DNA of 64,000 nt from Brucella thiophenivorans (GTDB taxonomy: Bacteria > Pseudomonadota > Alphaproteobacteria > Rhizobiales > Rhizobiaceae): NCBI RefSeq assembly GCF_002252445.1, contig NZ_NNRJ01000019.1, positions 496,001 to 560,000 on the forward strand. Reading direction: 5' to 3'. Of the stretch, positions 41,721-52,292 are shown one piece after another. Position 1 is the stretch's first letter, and the number at the start of each line of letters is the position of its first letter. Below the pieces are notes generated by a model. That model was not told the origin of the DNA and made no database searches. It saw only the letters and a list, made by a program, of their open reading frames with translations. The position numbers were made by a program, and so were the translations under genes.

Positions 41721-43013
41721 ATGTCAGATAAGACAGCTAGCTTTACCCTCGACGGCAAAACATTCGACCTGCCTGTACGACAAGGCACTGTCGGGCCGGA
41801 GGTCGTCGACATCGGTCCACTTTACAAGAATGCAAATGCTTTCACCTACGATCCGGGCTTCACATCGACTGCTTCGTGCGAATCCAAGATCACCTATATT
41901 GATGGTGACGAAGGTGTTCTTCTTTATCGCGGTTATCCGATTGATCAGCTCGCTGAGCATGGCGACTTTCTCGAAACCTGCTATCTTTTGCTTTACGGCG
42001 AACTTCCTACAGCAACCCAGAAGTCAGATTTTGATTATCGCGTGACCCGTCACACGATGGTCCACGAGCAGATGACACGCTTCTTCACCGGCTTCCGTCG
42101 TGACGCACATCCGATGGCAGTGATCGTTGGCTGCGTTGGCGCAATGTCGGCCTTCTATCACGACTCGACCGACATCACCGACCCGCATCAGCGTATGGTT
42201 GCATCCATCCGCCTGCTGGCAAAGGTGCCCACTCTTGCTGCAATGGCCTATAAATACCATATCGGCCAGCCGTTCATGTATCCGAAAAACGACCTCGATT
42301 TCGCAGCAAACTTCCTGCATATGTGCTTTGCTGTTCCTTGCGAAGATTACAAGGTCAATCCGGTTCTAGCCCGCGCTATGGACCGCATCTTCATCCTGCA
42401 TGCTGATCACGAGCAGAACGCCTCGACCTCGACTGTTCGCCTTGCAGGCTCGTCGGGTGCAAATCCGTTTGCTTGTATCGCTGCGGGCGTTGCCTGCCTC
42501 TGGGGCCCGGCACATGGCGGTGCAAATGAAGCAGCGCTCAATATGCTCGCTGAAATCGGCACTGTTGACCGCATTCCAGAGTTCATCGCTCGCGCTAAGG
42601 ACAAGAACGATCCATTTCGCCTGATGGGCTTTGGTCATCGCGTTTACAAGAACTACGATCCGCGTGCAAAGATCATGCAGAAGACCTGCCACGAGGTTCT
42701 CGGCGAACTCGGCATCAAGGACGATCCGCTGCTCGACGTAGCCCTGGAACTCGAAAAGATCGCTCTGACCGACGAATATTTCATCGAAAAGAAGCTCTAT
42801 CCAAATATCGACTTCTATTCGGGAATTACGTTGAAGGCTCTCGGCTTCCCAACCGAAATGTTTACGGTTCTGTTCGCACTCGCCCGCACCGTCGGCTGGG
42901 TCGCTCAGTGGAAGGAAATGATCGAAGATCCACAGCAGAAGATCGGTCGTCCGCGCCAGCTTTACACAGGCGCTCCAGAACGCGATTACGTACCGGTCGC
43001 AAAGCGCAAGTAA
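41721..43013 (+). CDS. gltA: Citrate synthase
   Basis: GltA condenses oxaloacetate and acetyl-CoA to citrate, the entry to the TCA cycle. The 429-residue product is of the type II hexameric kind, with catalytic histidine in the [15 protein letters not shown] stretch, [10 protein letters not shown], and the aspartate region [11 protein letters not shown] chose the ATG at 41721 behind AAAGGAAAC; an in-frame GTG at 41700 would add seven residues. It is followed by a strong bidirectional terminator. Confidence 0.97.
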   Translation: MSDKTASFTLDGKTFDLPVRQGTVGPEVVDIGPLYKNANAFTYDPGFTSTASCESKITYIDGDEGVLLYRGYPIDQLAEHGDFLETCYLLLYGELPTATQKSDFDYRVTRHTMVHEQMTRFFTGFRRDAHPMAVIVGCVGAMSAFYHDSTDITDPHQRMVASIRLLAKVPTLAAMAYKYHIGQPFMYPKNDLDFAANFLHMCFAVPCEDYKVNPVLARAMDRIFILHADHEQNASTSTVRLAGSSGANPFACIAAGVACLWGPAHGGANEAALNMLAEIGTVDRIPEFIARAKDKNDPFRLMGFGHRVYKNYDPRAKIMQKTCHEVLGELGIKDDPLLDVALELEKIALTDEYFIEKKLYPNIDFYSGITLKALGFPTEMFTVLFALARTVGWVAQWKEMIEDPQQKIGRPRQLYTGAPERDYVPVAKRK

Positions 43014-43020
43014 GCAAAAC

Positions 43021-43049
43021 AAAAACCCCGGCAAATTGCCGGGGTTTTT
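43021..43049. terminator. Bidirectional terminator between gltA and lpxB
   Basis: AAAAACCCCGGCAA and TTGCCGGGGTTTTT flank a single A, a perfect 14-bp dyad with A-run before and T-run after. It ends both the plus-strand gltA mRNA and the minus-strand lpx mRNA. Confidence 0.88.
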
Positions 43050-43071
43050 GTTTGTATAAATTCTCAGATTT

Positions 43072-44259
43072 TCAGCGCTTTCTGCCGTTCTCTGCAAGAT
43101 CAAGCAGTACCTGCGCGCCGATCTCACCCGATGGGCGTTCTGTCGCCATAATGGATGTGACCTTATCAAACCCATCAATCTGGGCCTGGCGTGAAGCACT
43201 TTTCAGCATCAATTGCTCAACATAACGCGCAAGATTTCCAGGCCTGACAGATTCATTGAAAAATTCCGGTACGACAGGCTGGTCTGCAATGATGTTAGGC
43301 AGAGCAGCACTCCAGACTGTAATCTTGGAAATCAGAAACTGACGTGCGAACCAGTCGGCCTTATAGGAAAGCACCGTCGGAATATGCGACAGAGCCAGTT
43401 CCAGAGAAACCGTACCCGATGCAGCCAATGCGGCGTCAGCGCGTGCAAAAGCCTGCCATTTCGCTTCATCACCCGTCACGATCAAAGGTTTGACCGCCCA
43501 GTCTTTGGACATCTCGCGCACGATTTCCTCAATGCGCGGGAGGGTCGGCAGAATGACTTCAAGCTTTTCCACGCGTGTTGAAAGTTCGGCAACCGCCTTG
43601 CCAAATGGCTCCATCAGCATCTGGAGTTCACCACGACGGGAACCGGGAAGCAGCAGAAGGCAACGTGAATCGTCCGCCCAACGCGTCTTCTCCGCTTCTC
43701 TTTGCGCCGCCTGCACCGCAACAATTGGCGCATAGCTGCTCAAACGATGGCCGACATAGGTCGATTGCGGACCGTTGAGGCGCTTCATCACTTCGACCTC
43801 GAACGGCAGAACCGTCAAAACATGATCGACATAGGCGCGCATGGCCTTTGCCCGCTGCGGACGCCACGCCCAAACGCTTGGTGCAATATATTTTACAATT
43901 GGAATAGATGGATCGGCGGCACGTATTTTCTTTGCAACGCGATGGGTAAATTCCGGGCTATCGATCAACAAAATGCAATCGGGCTTTTCTGCCACAATGC
44001 GCTTCGCTGTTTGGCGGATACGCACGATAAGACCGGGCAGATTTTTGAGAATCGCTCCGAGGCCCATCAAAGCAATCTCATGCGGGTCGAAGAAGCTTTT
44101 AAGCCCGCGCGCCGTCAGATGTTCGCCACCAACGCCAATGATGTCGACCAGCCTGTCGGTCTGGCCTCGCAACGCATCAATCAGATCGGCACCAAGAAGA
44201 TCGCCGGATTCTTCTCCAGCCACGATCGCTATTTTCAATGGCCGGCTGGTTTTACTCAC
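43072..44259 (-). CDS. lpxB: Lipid-A-disaccharide synthase
   Basis: LpxB joins UDP-2,3-diacylglucosamine and lipid X to form the lipid A disaccharide at the inner membrane. The 395-residue GT19-family protein has the N-terminal IAIVAGEESGDLLGADLI, the GGEHL and SPEF motifs and the C-terminal nucleotide-binding region around LSYKADWFARQFL. It is the last gene of the lpxD-fabZ-lpxA-lpxI-lpxB run and overlaps lpxI by 4 bp. Confidence 0.95.
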   Translation of the reverse strand: MSKTSRPLKIAIVAGEESGDLLGADLIDALRGQTDRLVDIIGVGGEHLTARGLKSFFDPHEIALMGLGAILKNLPGLIVRIRQTAKRIVAEKPDCILLIDSPEFTHRVAKKIRAADPSIPIVKYIAPSVWAWRPQRAKAMRAYVDHVLTVLPFEVEVMKRLNGPQSTYVGHRLSSYAPIVAVQAAQREAEKTRWADDSRCLLLLPGSRRGELQMLMEPFGKAVAELSTRVEKLEVILPTLPRIEEIVREMSKDWAVKPLIVTGDEAKWQAFARADAALAASGTVSLELALSHIPTVLSYKADWFARQFLISKITVWSAALPNIIADQPVVPEFFNESVRPGNLARYVEQLMLKSASRQAQIDGFDKVTSIMATERPSGEIGAQVLLDLAENGRKR

Positions 44260-45149
44260 CCTTTTATGTCCTTTGTGCTTCGACTAATCGTCTCAATGAA
44301 AAGGCCTTTTTCATTGGCCGCAGCAATCGTTTCGCCGAGGCCGAGAATAAACGTACGCCCCGCTTCAATCACAATCCCAGACAATCCAGCCCGCGCTGCA
44401 TTTTCCACCGTGGATACGCCAATAGCCGGCAGATCGGCTCGCTCATCCTGACGTGGCTTAGCCATTTTGACAAGGACACCTCCGCGTTTGGAAATTCTAC
44501 CAGCCTCACGAAGTGCATAGACGCGCTCGATCATCTGATCGGTGCCTTCAGCGCCTTCAAGCGCGACAACACGACCGCCAGCAGCAATTGCGCCCTGCCC
44601 AACATCAAGTTCACCAAGATAGAGAGCAGCTTCCATCGCTAGCGCAATATTACGCCGCTCTTTTGAATCGGGTGTTAGACGTGTGATGCAACGTGCCGGT
44701 TCAGGGGACAGCAGGTCCGGTACAACTTCATGTGCCCCAACCATCTTAAAGCCATAGCGTTCAAGCAGACGCATAAACGCACGCAGCAAAGCATCGTCGC
44801 CCTGCCCAAGAGCAACCAAAACATATCGCATGGCTCGCAGCGTCGGCAGATTGATCTTCAGATCACTTAAATGCGGACGATTGCGAAGGCCACCCGCCAA
44901 CACCACCTGACGAACACCAGCAGAGCGCATGGCGCGAATAAGCATGCCAAAATCGATAACTGCGATTTCCTGATGCTCATATTCGTAGAGCGAAGCATCA
45001 GCTTCGCCACGCAAGGGAAGCACAAAAGGCGGATTTCCATCCGCCTTCAAAGCTTCAGCCACTTTAATCGGCAACAGTCCGTTGCCAGCAATAATGGCCG
45101 TGCGGGGGCGCTTTATCGCGCTCGTCCCACTATCAATCGTCACCGTCAT
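44256..45149 (-). CDS. lpxI: UDP-2,3-diacylglucosamine pyrophosphatase LpxI
   Basis: LpxI hydrolyses UDP-2,3-diacylglucosamine to lipid X, replacing the unrelated LpxH in alphaproteobacteria. The 297-residue product is a DUF1009-type protein: TAIIAGNGLLPIKVAEAL at the start, KPRQDERADLPAIGVSTVENAARAG and GIVIEAGRTFILG near the end. It overlaps lpxA by 17 bp upstream and lpxB by 4 bp downstream, so expression is coupled to the steps before and after it. Confidence 0.93.
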   Translation of the reverse strand: MTVTIDSGTSAIKRPRTAIIAGNGLLPIKVAEALKADGNPPFVLPLRGEADASLYEYEHQEIAVIDFGMLIRAMRSAGVRQVVLAGGLRNRPHLSDLKINLPTLRAMRYVLVALGQGDDALLRAFMRLLERYGFKMVGAHEVVPDLLSPEPARCITRLTPDSKERRNIALAMEAALYLGELDVGQGAIAAGGRVVALEGAEGTDQMIERVYALREAGRISKRGGVLVKMAKPRQDERADLPAIGVSTVENAARAGLSGIVIEAGRTFILGLGETIAAANEKGLFIETISRSTKDIKG

Positions 45150-45966
45150 CCATCGCTCCGCCTACGGATGAGCCAAGCGGCGGTGTGCAATAGGCACGCT
45201 TATTTTCTACCAGAATGAAGGAAATAAGATCAGTCACACCGTCTGATTCAGGAAATGTTTTTAGAACATCCTGCGCACGTTCGCGAACCGGCTTGGAGCG
45301 ATCAAACAGCATATGCACGGCATGGCGCAGATTATGAATATCCTTGCGTTGCATACCCGAGCGTTTCATGCCGATAATGTTGAGGCCACCAAGATAGGCG
45401 TGGTTCCCAATTGCACTCCCATAAGGAATGAGATCATGCGCAAGTGCTGCCATGCCACCAACGAAGGCATGATGACCGACGCGCGTGAACTGGTGAACCG
45501 CCGAACCGCCACCGAGAATTGCATGGTGGCCGATCTCAACGTGACCACCGATCATCACGTTATTAGCGAAAGTAACATGATCACCAACGTCGCAGTCATG
45601 CGCAACGTGAGCATAAGCCAGGAACTGGCAATTATCGCCCACACTTGTGTAACCGCGGCTGCTATCAGAACCGCGATGCATCGTAACGCCTTCGCGGATC
45701 AGGCAGTTTGTGCCAACGATCAGCTTGGTTGGACCGCCCTTATGTTTTCCGTTTTGCGGATCACAACCAAGAACGGCATGCGGATAGACTTTTGCGCCAG
45801 CGCCAAGCGTTACGGCGTCGCTGATCACAACGTGGCTCATCAGCTCCGAGCCATCGCCAATGACTGCACCAGACTGAACGTGACAAAAAGGGCCCACAGA
45901 GACGCCTTGTCCGAGTTCCACACCCTGCTCTACAAGAGCTGTAGGATGGATGAAAGTTTCCTTCAT
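45133..45966 (-). CDS. lpxA: UDP-N-acetylglucosamine acyltransferase LpxA
   Basis: LpxA puts the first 3-hydroxyacyl chain on UDP-GlcNAc to begin lipid A synthesis. The 277-residue protein has the left-handed beta-helix of hexapeptide repeats (such as VELGQGVSVGPFCHVQSGAVIG), the catalytic-histidine stretch YAHVAHDCDVGDHV and a helical C-terminal domain. Its start lies 8 bp after fabZ. The sequence reads LAYAHVAHDC, keeping the catalytic His context. Confidence 0.96.
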   Translation of the reverse strand: MKETFIHPTALVEQGVELGQGVSVGPFCHVQSGAVIGDGSELMSHVVISDAVTLGAGAKVYPHAVLGCDPQNGKHKGGPTKLIVGTNCLIREGVTMHRGSDSSRGYTSVGDNCQFLAYAHVAHDCDVGDHVTFANNVMIGGHVEIGHHAILGGGSAVHQFTRVGHHAFVGGMAALAHDLIPYGSAIGNHAYLGGLNIIGMKRSGMQRKDIHNLRHAVHMLFDRSKPVRERAQDVLKTFPESDGVTDLISFILVENKRAYCTPPLGSSVGGAMDDGDD

Positions 45967-45974
45967 TGAGGTAC

Positions 45975-46445
45975 TTACGCCTTTTCTTCGGCTACGCCAA
46001 CCATTGCGGCGACTTCAGCTTCGGCAACCTTTACGCCATCAACTTGAGCTACGCACTCAAATTTAGAGATATTTCCGCGCTGTTTGATCTTTTTCACGTG
46101 AAGGTGAAGCTGATCGCCAGGAACTACAGGACGGCGGAACTTCGCTTTGTCAATCGTCATGAAATAAACAAGGCTAGGCTTATCAGAACCGTTCTTCAGA
46201 ACCGTAATAGCACCAGCTGTCTGCGCCATAGCTTCAATAATCAGAACACCCGGCATAATTGGCTTATCTGGAAAATGACCAGTAAAATGCGGTTCATTCA
46301 TCGTGACATTCTTGATGCCGGTCGCAGACTGATCACCATCAATATCAATGATACGGTCGATCAGCAAAAACGGATAACGATGCGGAAGCGCACGCAAAAT
46401 AGTCTGAATGTCTGCGGTTTCAAGCTTCAGATTAGCATCACTCAT
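45975..46445 (-). CDS. fabZ: 3-hydroxyacyl-ACP dehydratase FabZ
   Basis: FabZ dehydrates 3-hydroxyacyl-ACP in fatty acid elongation and competes with LpxA and LpxD for the same substrates. The 156-residue hot-dog-fold product has [13 protein letters not shown], the catalytic histidine in [23 protein letters not shown] and its glutamate. I chose the ATG at 46445 preceded by GGAGCAATCC; the frame is open up to 46562 inside lpxD. It overlaps lpxD by 8 bp. Clustering with lpx genes lets the cell balance membrane and lipid A synthesis. Confidence 0.96.
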   Translation of the reverse strand: MSDANLKLETADIQTILRALPHRYPFLLIDRIIDIDGDQSATGIKNVTMNEPHFTGHFPDKPIMPGVLIIEAMAQTAGAITVLKNGSDKPSLVYFMTIDKAKFRRPVVPGDQLHLHVKKIKQRGNISKFECVAQVDGVKVAEAEVAAMVGVAEEKA

Positions 46446-47493
46446 CTGAGGATTGCTCCTTTCTTGGTTTCCCGATGCTTCGGATATTCGCAATATCTCT
46501 GAACCATTGCTTGATTGGTCGAGCCGGGACGCCCCCCCAGCGCTCGCCATCGGGTATGTCATTCATAACGCCGCTACCTGCAGCAATCTGTACACGCGAA
46601 CCGATAACCACATGATCGGCAAGGCCTACGCTGCCGCCGATCATGGTTTGATCACCGATAACGACACTCCCCGAAATACCGCAGAGTGCAGCCACAACAC
46701 AAAAACGGCCAAAACGCACACCATGCGCAATCTGCACCAGATTATCGATCTTTGTACCTTCGCCGATGACAGTGTCGCTCAACGCGCCGCGATCAATCGT
46801 CGTATTTGCACCGATCTCGACATCATCCTGCAGAATAACACGGCCGAGCTGTGGCACCTTTTCAAGGCCTCTAGGACCGGGCACATAGCCAAACCCGTCT
46901 TGTCCGATACGAACACCCGGATGCAAAGAGACGCGATTGCCGATCATGGCAAACTGAACAGCCACGCCCGGCGCGATGTAACAATCGCGACCGATCTGGC
47001 AGCCCTCGCCGATAACAGCAGTCGCTGCAATCAAAGTACCTGAACCGATGCTGGCATTCTTGCCAATCGCAGCACCCGGTTCAATGGTAACGCCGTCTTC
47101 AATCTTTGCAGTTGGGTGTATAAAAGCAGCCGCTGAAATGCCCGTTTCACCGAGCCAGCTTTCAGGCCGTACAGAAACAGGGAACAGCATGCGTCCAACG
47201 GAGGAAAAATCACGCTGGGGATTTCTGGTAACTAGGGTGGCAATACCGGAAGGTACGCTATCCGCAACATCTTCCGAACAAAGAACACCTGCGGCCTTCA
47301 TGCCTGCAAGCGCCAATGCATTTTTCTTGCCATCAACAAAAACGAGCGCGTTTTCACTCGCATCATTCAAAGAGGCCAAACGCGCAACAGAACGCGGTGC
47401 AAGCTTCGTGTTGCGAAGGCTTGCACCGGTAAAATCTGCAATATCACCAATCGTGAGTTCACGAGAAGGCTTAAAGAAAATGGGATCTGCCAT
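46438..47493 (-). CDS. lpxD: UDP-3-O-acylglucosamine N-acyltransferase LpxD
   Basis: LpxD adds the N-linked 3-hydroxyacyl chain in the third step of lipid A synthesis. The 351-residue protein has an N-terminal uridine-binding domain (about 1-115), a long run of hexapeptide repeats (for example [16 protein letters not shown]) with the catalytic histidine in [12 protein letters not shown], and a C-terminal helix. It lies 51 bp after bamA, and its 3' end overlaps fabZ by 8 bp. Confidence 0.95.
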   Translation of the reverse strand: MADPIFFKPSRELTIGDIADFTGASLRNTKLAPRSVARLASLNDASENALVFVDGKKNALALAGMKAAGVLCSEDVADSVPSGIATLVTRNPQRDFSSVGRMLFPVSVRPESWLGETGISAAAFIHPTAKIEDGVTIEPGAAIGKNASIGSGTLIAATAVIGEGCQIGRDCYIAPGVAVQFAMIGNRVSLHPGVRIGQDGFGYVPGPRGLEKVPQLGRVILQDDVEIGANTTIDRGALSDTVIGEGTKIDNLVQIAHGVRFGRFCVVAALCGISGSVVIGDQTMIGGSVGLADHVVIGSRVQIAAGSGVMNDIPDGERWGGVPARPIKQWFRDIANIRSIGKPRKEQSSDE

Positions 47494-47544
47494 TAAAGCA
47501 CTTTCTTGCCCGGGGCATGTCTGCCCCGGGAAAAGGCAAATCTA

Positions 47545-49911
47545 TTAGAACTTGGTCGAAACGCCGAAGTTGAAATTCTGAACCTTATCGGTGTCAGCTT
47601 TTGCAACCGGGAACGCGTAGTCGAAGCGCAGCGGACCAAATGGTGACGCCCACATCAAGCTAAGACCAACAGAAGCGCGAAGCTTCTTGTCGTCACCCAA
47701 GGCACCCGATGTATTGTTTCCATAGAGCGTTGCCGCGTCGGCAAAGAACGCACCACGAATTCCGAGGCTATCTGGAACGAGAGGCATCGGGAACTGAACT
47801 TCCGCTGTAGCATTCGCGTAAGTCGTTCCGCCTAACCAGTAACGGTTACCATTACCAGAATCCTGATATGGACCAATCCCGTTGAACTTAAAGCCGCGGA
47901 TCATATCCGAATTATTCTTGAACAAATCGAAGATACGAACGCCGTCATTGCCAAATTCGTGGATATAACCACCACCTACACCCAGCATACCGACGATGTC
48001 GGCTTCCTGTGCAAGTGTCTGATAGTAATTACCCTTGAATGTCGTCTTGATGTACTTTGCATCACCGCCAAGACCTGCAAACTCCTGATTGAAGCGCGCA
48101 TAAATACCGTCATGCGGATTCTTCATATCATCAATGGAGTTATAGGTCAGTGAGTAGCTGATCGAAGAACGCAACCATGGGCTGTATTCGCCAGCCTCGA
48201 TAAGAGCAGGCGCGTAATAATTTGGATCAGGATTACCGGACGCGTCCTGAATATACAGGTCATACTTCTCCTGAACGAGATTGTAAGCCAGACCAGCCGA
48301 GAAGTTATCCGTGATCGGAAGACCGAAACGAATCGTGCCGCCTGTCTGTTCAACATCATAGCGACCGCCACTGTCGACGCGGTACGAACGACGGAACACG
48401 TCGAAGCCAGCCGACATACGATAGCCAAGGAAATACGGCTCGGTGAACGACAGTGCGTAATTACGCATCTTGTCCTGACCGGCACCCGCACTGATACGGA
48501 TGAACTGACCACGTCCGAGGAAGTTACGTTCGGTGATCGCAGCTTCAACCTGCGCGCCCGGCGATTCACCGCCGGTCGTATAACCACCACCGATCGAGAA
48601 CTCACCTGTCGACTTTTCAACAACGTCAACAACCAGAATAACCTGATCAGGCTCTGCGCCAGGAGCAGTCGATACATTGACAGTCTGGAAGAAATCGAGA
48701 GCTTCGAGACGACGCTTCGCGCGCTGAACCATAACCTGATTGAAAGCATCGCCTTCATTCATATCGAATTCACGACGGATTACGTAATCGCGAGTCTTGT
48801 CGTTGCCACGGATTTCAATGCGCTCAACGTAAGCGCGCGGACCTTGATCAACACTGTAAACGAGCGAAATCGTGTTGTTTTCAAAGTCACGGTCACCGCG
48901 AGGCTCGACCTTGGCAAATGCATAACCGCTACCCGCAACGTTTTCCGTGATAGCAGTAACCGAATCTTCGACTTCCTTGGCACTGTAAGGCTTGCCAGCA
49001 CGGGTCTTGACGAGACGATCAAGAGCCTGCGTATCCACACCGTCCACGGTGCTTTCAACAGTCACATTGCCGAAGTTATAACGCTGACCTTCATCAACAG
49101 TGATGGTGATCGTGTATTCGTTCGTTGAAGGATCGAGCGTAGCATTCGAAGACAGAACGCGGAAATCTGCGTAACCGCGATTATAGTAGAAACGACGCAG
49201 CGCTTCTTCATCAGCCTGCAAACGGCCTTCATCATAGACATCGTTACGGGTCAACCACGACAGCGGGTTCGAACGCTTGGTGGAGATGACATCGCGAAGA
49301 CGACGCGAACCGTAGGTATTGTTACCGACAAAATTAATATCGGCGATTTTCGTGCGACCGCCCTCGGTGATCTCATAGACCACGTTCACGCGACCCTGAC
49401 CAAGATCAACAGTGCGTGCATTCACGATCGCATCGCTACGACCGATATGTGCATAAGCACCCTTGATGGCTTCCTTGTCAGCTTCCATCACTGCAGCATC
49501 ATAAGGCGAACGGGCCTTGAGCTGGACAGCGCGAGCAAGGTCGGGATCCTTGATCTTCTTGTTGCCCTGGAACAGGACATTGTTGACGACTGAACGCTCA
49601 TCAACATGAACAACGAGCGTGCTGCCTGACTGATTGATGCGAACATCAGAAAACAGGCCCATGGCATAGAGACGCTTTACGGCATCATCAATGTCGGTGC
49701 TGTTAAAAGCCTTACCTGGGCGAATGTCGATGTTGTCACGGATCGTCTGTGCATCAACGCGGGAATTTCCGCGCACTTCAATGCGATTGACAACAGCAGC
49801 CTGAGCAGCATTGACCGACACCAGAGAGAGCGCAGCCGAACCCGAAGCTACAAGAGCAACTGACATGGCGAGCGCTGAAGCGGCACCAAAGAATTTAGAA
49901 CTTGCCGTCAT
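47545..49911 (-). CDS. bamA: Outer-membrane protein assembly factor BamA (Omp85)
   Basis: BamA is the central outer-membrane component that folds and inserts beta-barrel proteins. The 788-residue product has a signal peptide ending near VNAAQAA, five POTRA domains (about residues 40-440, beginning VNRIEVRGNSRVDAQTI) and a C-terminal 16-strand barrel ending in the terminal Phe (VSTKF). I chose the ATG at 49911 after AAGGTTCGGAAAG; the frame is open to 49980. It sits between rseP and lpxD as in most proteobacteria. Its leader contains a 20-bp palindrome. Confidence 0.96.
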   Translation of the reverse strand: MTASSKFFGAASALAMSVALVASGSAALSLVSVNAAQAAVVNRIEVRGNSRVDAQTIRDNIDIRPGKAFNSTDIDDAVKRLYAMGLFSDVRINQSGSTLVVHVDERSVVNNVLFQGNKKIKDPDLARAVQLKARSPYDAAVMEADKEAIKGAYAHIGRSDAIVNARTVDLGQGRVNVVYEITEGGRTKIADINFVGNNTYGSRRLRDVISTKRSNPLSWLTRNDVYDEGRLQADEEALRRFYYNRGYADFRVLSSNATLDPSTNEYTITITVDEGQRYNFGNVTVESTVDGVDTQALDRLVKTRAGKPYSAKEVEDSVTAITENVAGSGYAFAKVEPRGDRDFENNTISLVYSVDQGPRAYVERIEIRGNDKTRDYVIRREFDMNEGDAFNQVMVQRAKRRLEALDFFQTVNVSTAPGAEPDQVILVVDVVEKSTGEFSIGGGYTTGGESPGAQVEAAITERNFLGRGQFIRISAGAGQDKMRNYALSFTEPYFLGYRMSAGFDVFRRSYRVDSGGRYDVEQTGGTIRFGLPITDNFSAGLAYNLVQEKYDLYIQDASGNPDPNYYAPALIEAGEYSPWLRSSISYSLTYNSIDDMKNPHDGIYARFNQEFAGLGGDAKYIKTTFKGNYYQTLAQEADIVGMLGVGGGYIHEFGNDGVRIFDLFKNNSDMIRGFKFNGIGPYQDSGNGNRYWLGGTTYANATAEVQFPMPLVPDSLGIRGAFFADAATLYGNNTSGALGDDKKLRASVGLSLMWASPFGPLRFDYAFPVAKADTDKVQNFNFGVSTKF

Positions 49912-50240
49912 GGGCTTTCCGAACCTTCGTTTCTTTCTGTCCCCGGGGCGATTTTCCCAGAAATGCACGTATAGATACAACCGTAATAGCCGGTTTTTCT
50001 ATACAAGCAAGCGTCACGGTTAAAATCTGTTTACTTAAGCAATCAGCGTGGCATCCATGCCACGCGATTTAACAGTTATGGTAAACAGATCACTACGCTT
50101 TTCCGATCCTCGCACCCAATGTTCATTTCTGATTAACACCTCTGCACAGTTTTTTAATGTGAGTGGTGCTTCGTAAAAATGGTGGGCCCCGCCAGATTGG
50201 CAGCGCGACCCGGTTCCTCGTCAACCAATTGCCCAGTCAT
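49912..50240. other. rseP-bamA spacer
   Basis: This 329-bp stretch has no supported gene. It contains a perfect dyad (50046-50065) and several AT-rich patches compatible with a bamA promoter. bamA may thus have its own promoter in addition to read-through from rseP. Confidence 0.55.
50046..50065. repeat. Perfect 8-bp-arm palindrome between rseP and bamA
   Basis: GCGTGGCA (50046-50053) and TGCCACGC (50058-50065) flank TCCA. No T-run follows on the minus strand. It could be an operator for bamA, a processing stem, or a dispersed repeat. Confidence 0.55.
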
Positions 50241-51380
50241 CTAGCAGGCAAACAGGTCGTTGAAAAGTACGAACCCCATGAATCCCATCACAACGAGAAA
50301 TCCAACGCGGTAGAAAAGCTCCTGGGCACGGACAGATAGAGGGCTGCCTTTAATCGCTTCCACAGCATAGAAAACCAGATGCCCGCCGTCCAAAGGTGGG
50401 AGGGGAAACAGGTTCAAAAGCCCTATACCGATGGAAAGCATGGCTGTGAGCTGGATCAACCAGTCGAAACCCTGACTTGCTGCCTTACCTGCCATATTGG
50501 CAATTTTCACAGGCCCACCCAGCTGACATTTGTCTTCACGTCCAACTGCAAAGCGTTGAAAAAATTCTCCAGTGCGGCTGATAATATACCCGGTTTCCAC
50601 AATGGCCTGCCCGACTGATTCGAGAGGACCATATTCAATCCGGCGAAAATTCCCGACGGCCTGAGTGGTTTCAACGCCGATTGCACCCATTTTGACTTGA
50701 TTGCCAAGAGGGTCAGTTCGCTCGACCAAAGCCGGCGTCGCTTTCAGGTCGACCATCTTGCCGTCGCGCTCAACCGTGAAATCCAACTCATCGCCCGAAC
50801 GCCCAGACACAATACGCTGCACATCGGAAAAAGTAGTGATCTTCTGGCCTTCGACGCTGATAAAACGGTCACCCGGTTCAAATCCTGCTGCTGCAGCCGG
50901 GCTGTCGGGTTGAACACCCGCAACGAGCGGATCAGCAATCTGTTTGCCGTAAAGCGCGAAAAACACGCTGAAAATAACGACCGTAAGAATGATATTGAAT
51001 AGAGGACCGGCAAAAACTGTAGCCGCACGCTTCCAGACCGGTTGCGTATGAAAAGCCCTGCTCTGATCTTCCGCACTCAGATTGGAATTATCCACACCCA
51101 CCGGCGAGCTCGTGGCACTTTCATCACCGAGAAACTTCACATAGCCGCCGAGCGGAATGGCCGAAAGCTTCCAGCGCGTGCCATGCTTATCGGTAAAGCC
51201 GATCAATTCAGGTCCAAATCCTACAGAAAAGGCGCTAGCGCCAATGCCGCACCATCTGCCGACCAGATAGTGTCCCATTTCATGCACAAAAACGACAACC
51301 GTGAGCACAAACAGAAATGGAATTATCGTCCCTACGAGCAGACTTTCGCTGCCGATGAAAAAGGCGAGAGCCTCTTGCAA
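50241..51380 (-). CDS. rseP: Site-2 intramembrane zinc protease RseP
   Basis: RseP cuts anti-sigma factors and leftover signal peptides within the inner membrane. The 379-residue protein has the zinc motif HEMGH (33-37) in the first membrane segment, one PDZ domain (about 125-200) and the second active-site motif NLFPLPPLDGGHL near residue 325, followed by a last membrane segment. The start is a TTG at 51380 with GGAGTGG ahead. E. coli RseP has two PDZ domains; only one is clear here. It lies between cdsA and bamA. Confidence 0.94.
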   Translation of the reverse strand: MQEALAFFIGSESLLVGTIIPFLFVLTVVVFVHEMGHYLVGRWCGIGASAFSVGFGPELIGFTDKHGTRWKLSAIPLGGYVKFLGDESATSSPVGVDNSNLSAEDQSRAFHTQPVWKRAATVFAGPLFNIILTVVIFSVFFALYGKQIADPLVAGVQPDSPAAAAGFEPGDRFISVEGQKITTFSDVQRIVSGRSGDELDFTVERDGKMVDLKATPALVERTDPLGNQVKMGAIGVETTQAVGNFRRIEYGPLESVGQAIVETGYIISRTGEFFQRFAVGREDKCQLGGPVKIANMAGKAASQGFDWLIQLTAMLSIGIGLLNLFPLPPLDGGHLVFYAVEAIKGSPLSVRAQELFYRVGFLVVMGFMGFVLFNDLFAC

Positions 51381-51408
51381 ATTACCACTCCTACAAATTC
51401 ATACGCGG

Positions 51409-52221
51409 TCAAAAACTAAAAAAGATTGCAGATGGCACATCTGGCTCGGCGATTATCGCACCAAACAGGTATAGAAGTGCCGCCGCCGCGACAAGCCCAT
51501 CGACACGATCAAGCACTCCTCCATGACCCGGCAGGAGACGACCTGAGTCTTTTGCACCAAACTGACGCTTTACCCATGATTCTGCGAGATCACCGATCTG
51601 CGAAACAATAGACAGAAGAAGAGCCAGCAAAGGCACGATCCAGCTACCGGGCGCAGCAACAAGTGAGGCAACAAGAATGCCGCCAGCAACGGCTGCCGCC
51701 GCTCCACCCAACGCTCCAGACCATGTCTTATTAGGCGAAAAGCGTGGTGCGAGCTTGGGGCCACCAAGAGCACGTCCGTTGAAATAAGCCGCAATGTCGG
51801 TCGACCATACGACTGCAAAAAGAAAACAGATAGCCGTGAAGCCGAACGGCTCGTCACCACGCAACAGCGAAAGCGAAATCGCTGAAAAACCGGTATAGAA
51901 AAGACCAGAAGCTGGCCAGCCACGTCCGGTCTTCCATTGCGTTATCAGCAAAACAAGCGTTCCCAACAGCAAAACGCCGATTGTCAGCAAAGCGCCGCGA
52001 TCAAGAACCAGCAGCACAAAGGTGATAATCAACCAGCCCCAGCCAAAAAGTCGGGAAAAGGATGTCTGCTTTGTCGTACTCAGTTCAGTCCACTCGTAAA
52101 ACATCGCCAGACCAATGGCGATCGAAAACAAAGTGAACCCCAACCCGCCTATCCAGGTCAGCCAAAGAGCTGCAGCCCCTAAAACGATTGCCGTCAGAAT
52201 ACGCGTTTGCAGATTTGACAT
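51409..52221 (-). CDS. cdsA: Phosphatidate cytidylyltransferase CdsA
   Basis: CdsA makes CDP-diacylglycerol, the common precursor of bacterial phospholipids, in the inner membrane. The 270-residue polytopic protein has about eight hydrophobic segments and the signature SPNKTWSGALGG...KDSGRLLPGHGGVLDRVDGL near residues 167-235. An AAAGGTATC ribosome site precedes the start. It follows uppS after 110 bp and precedes rseP by 28 bp. Confidence 0.95.
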   Translation of the reverse strand: MSNLQTRILTAIVLGAAALWLTWIGGLGFTLFSIAIGLAMFYEWTELSTTKQTSFSRLFGWGWLIITFVLLVLDRGALLTIGVLLLGTLVLLITQWKTGRGWPASGLFYTGFSAISLSLLRGDEPFGFTAICFLFAVVWSTDIAAYFNGRALGGPKLAPRFSPNKTWSGALGGAAAAVAGGILVASLVAAPGSWIVPLLALLLSIVSQIGDLAESWVKRQFGAKDSGRLLPGHGGVLDRVDGLVAAAALLYLFGAIIAEPDVPSAIFFSF

Positions 52222-52292
52222 TGATACCTTTCGACCATTGCGTAATTCCTAAATCGAAATCAAATTAAGAGTTATGCAATAAACTTAAACTG

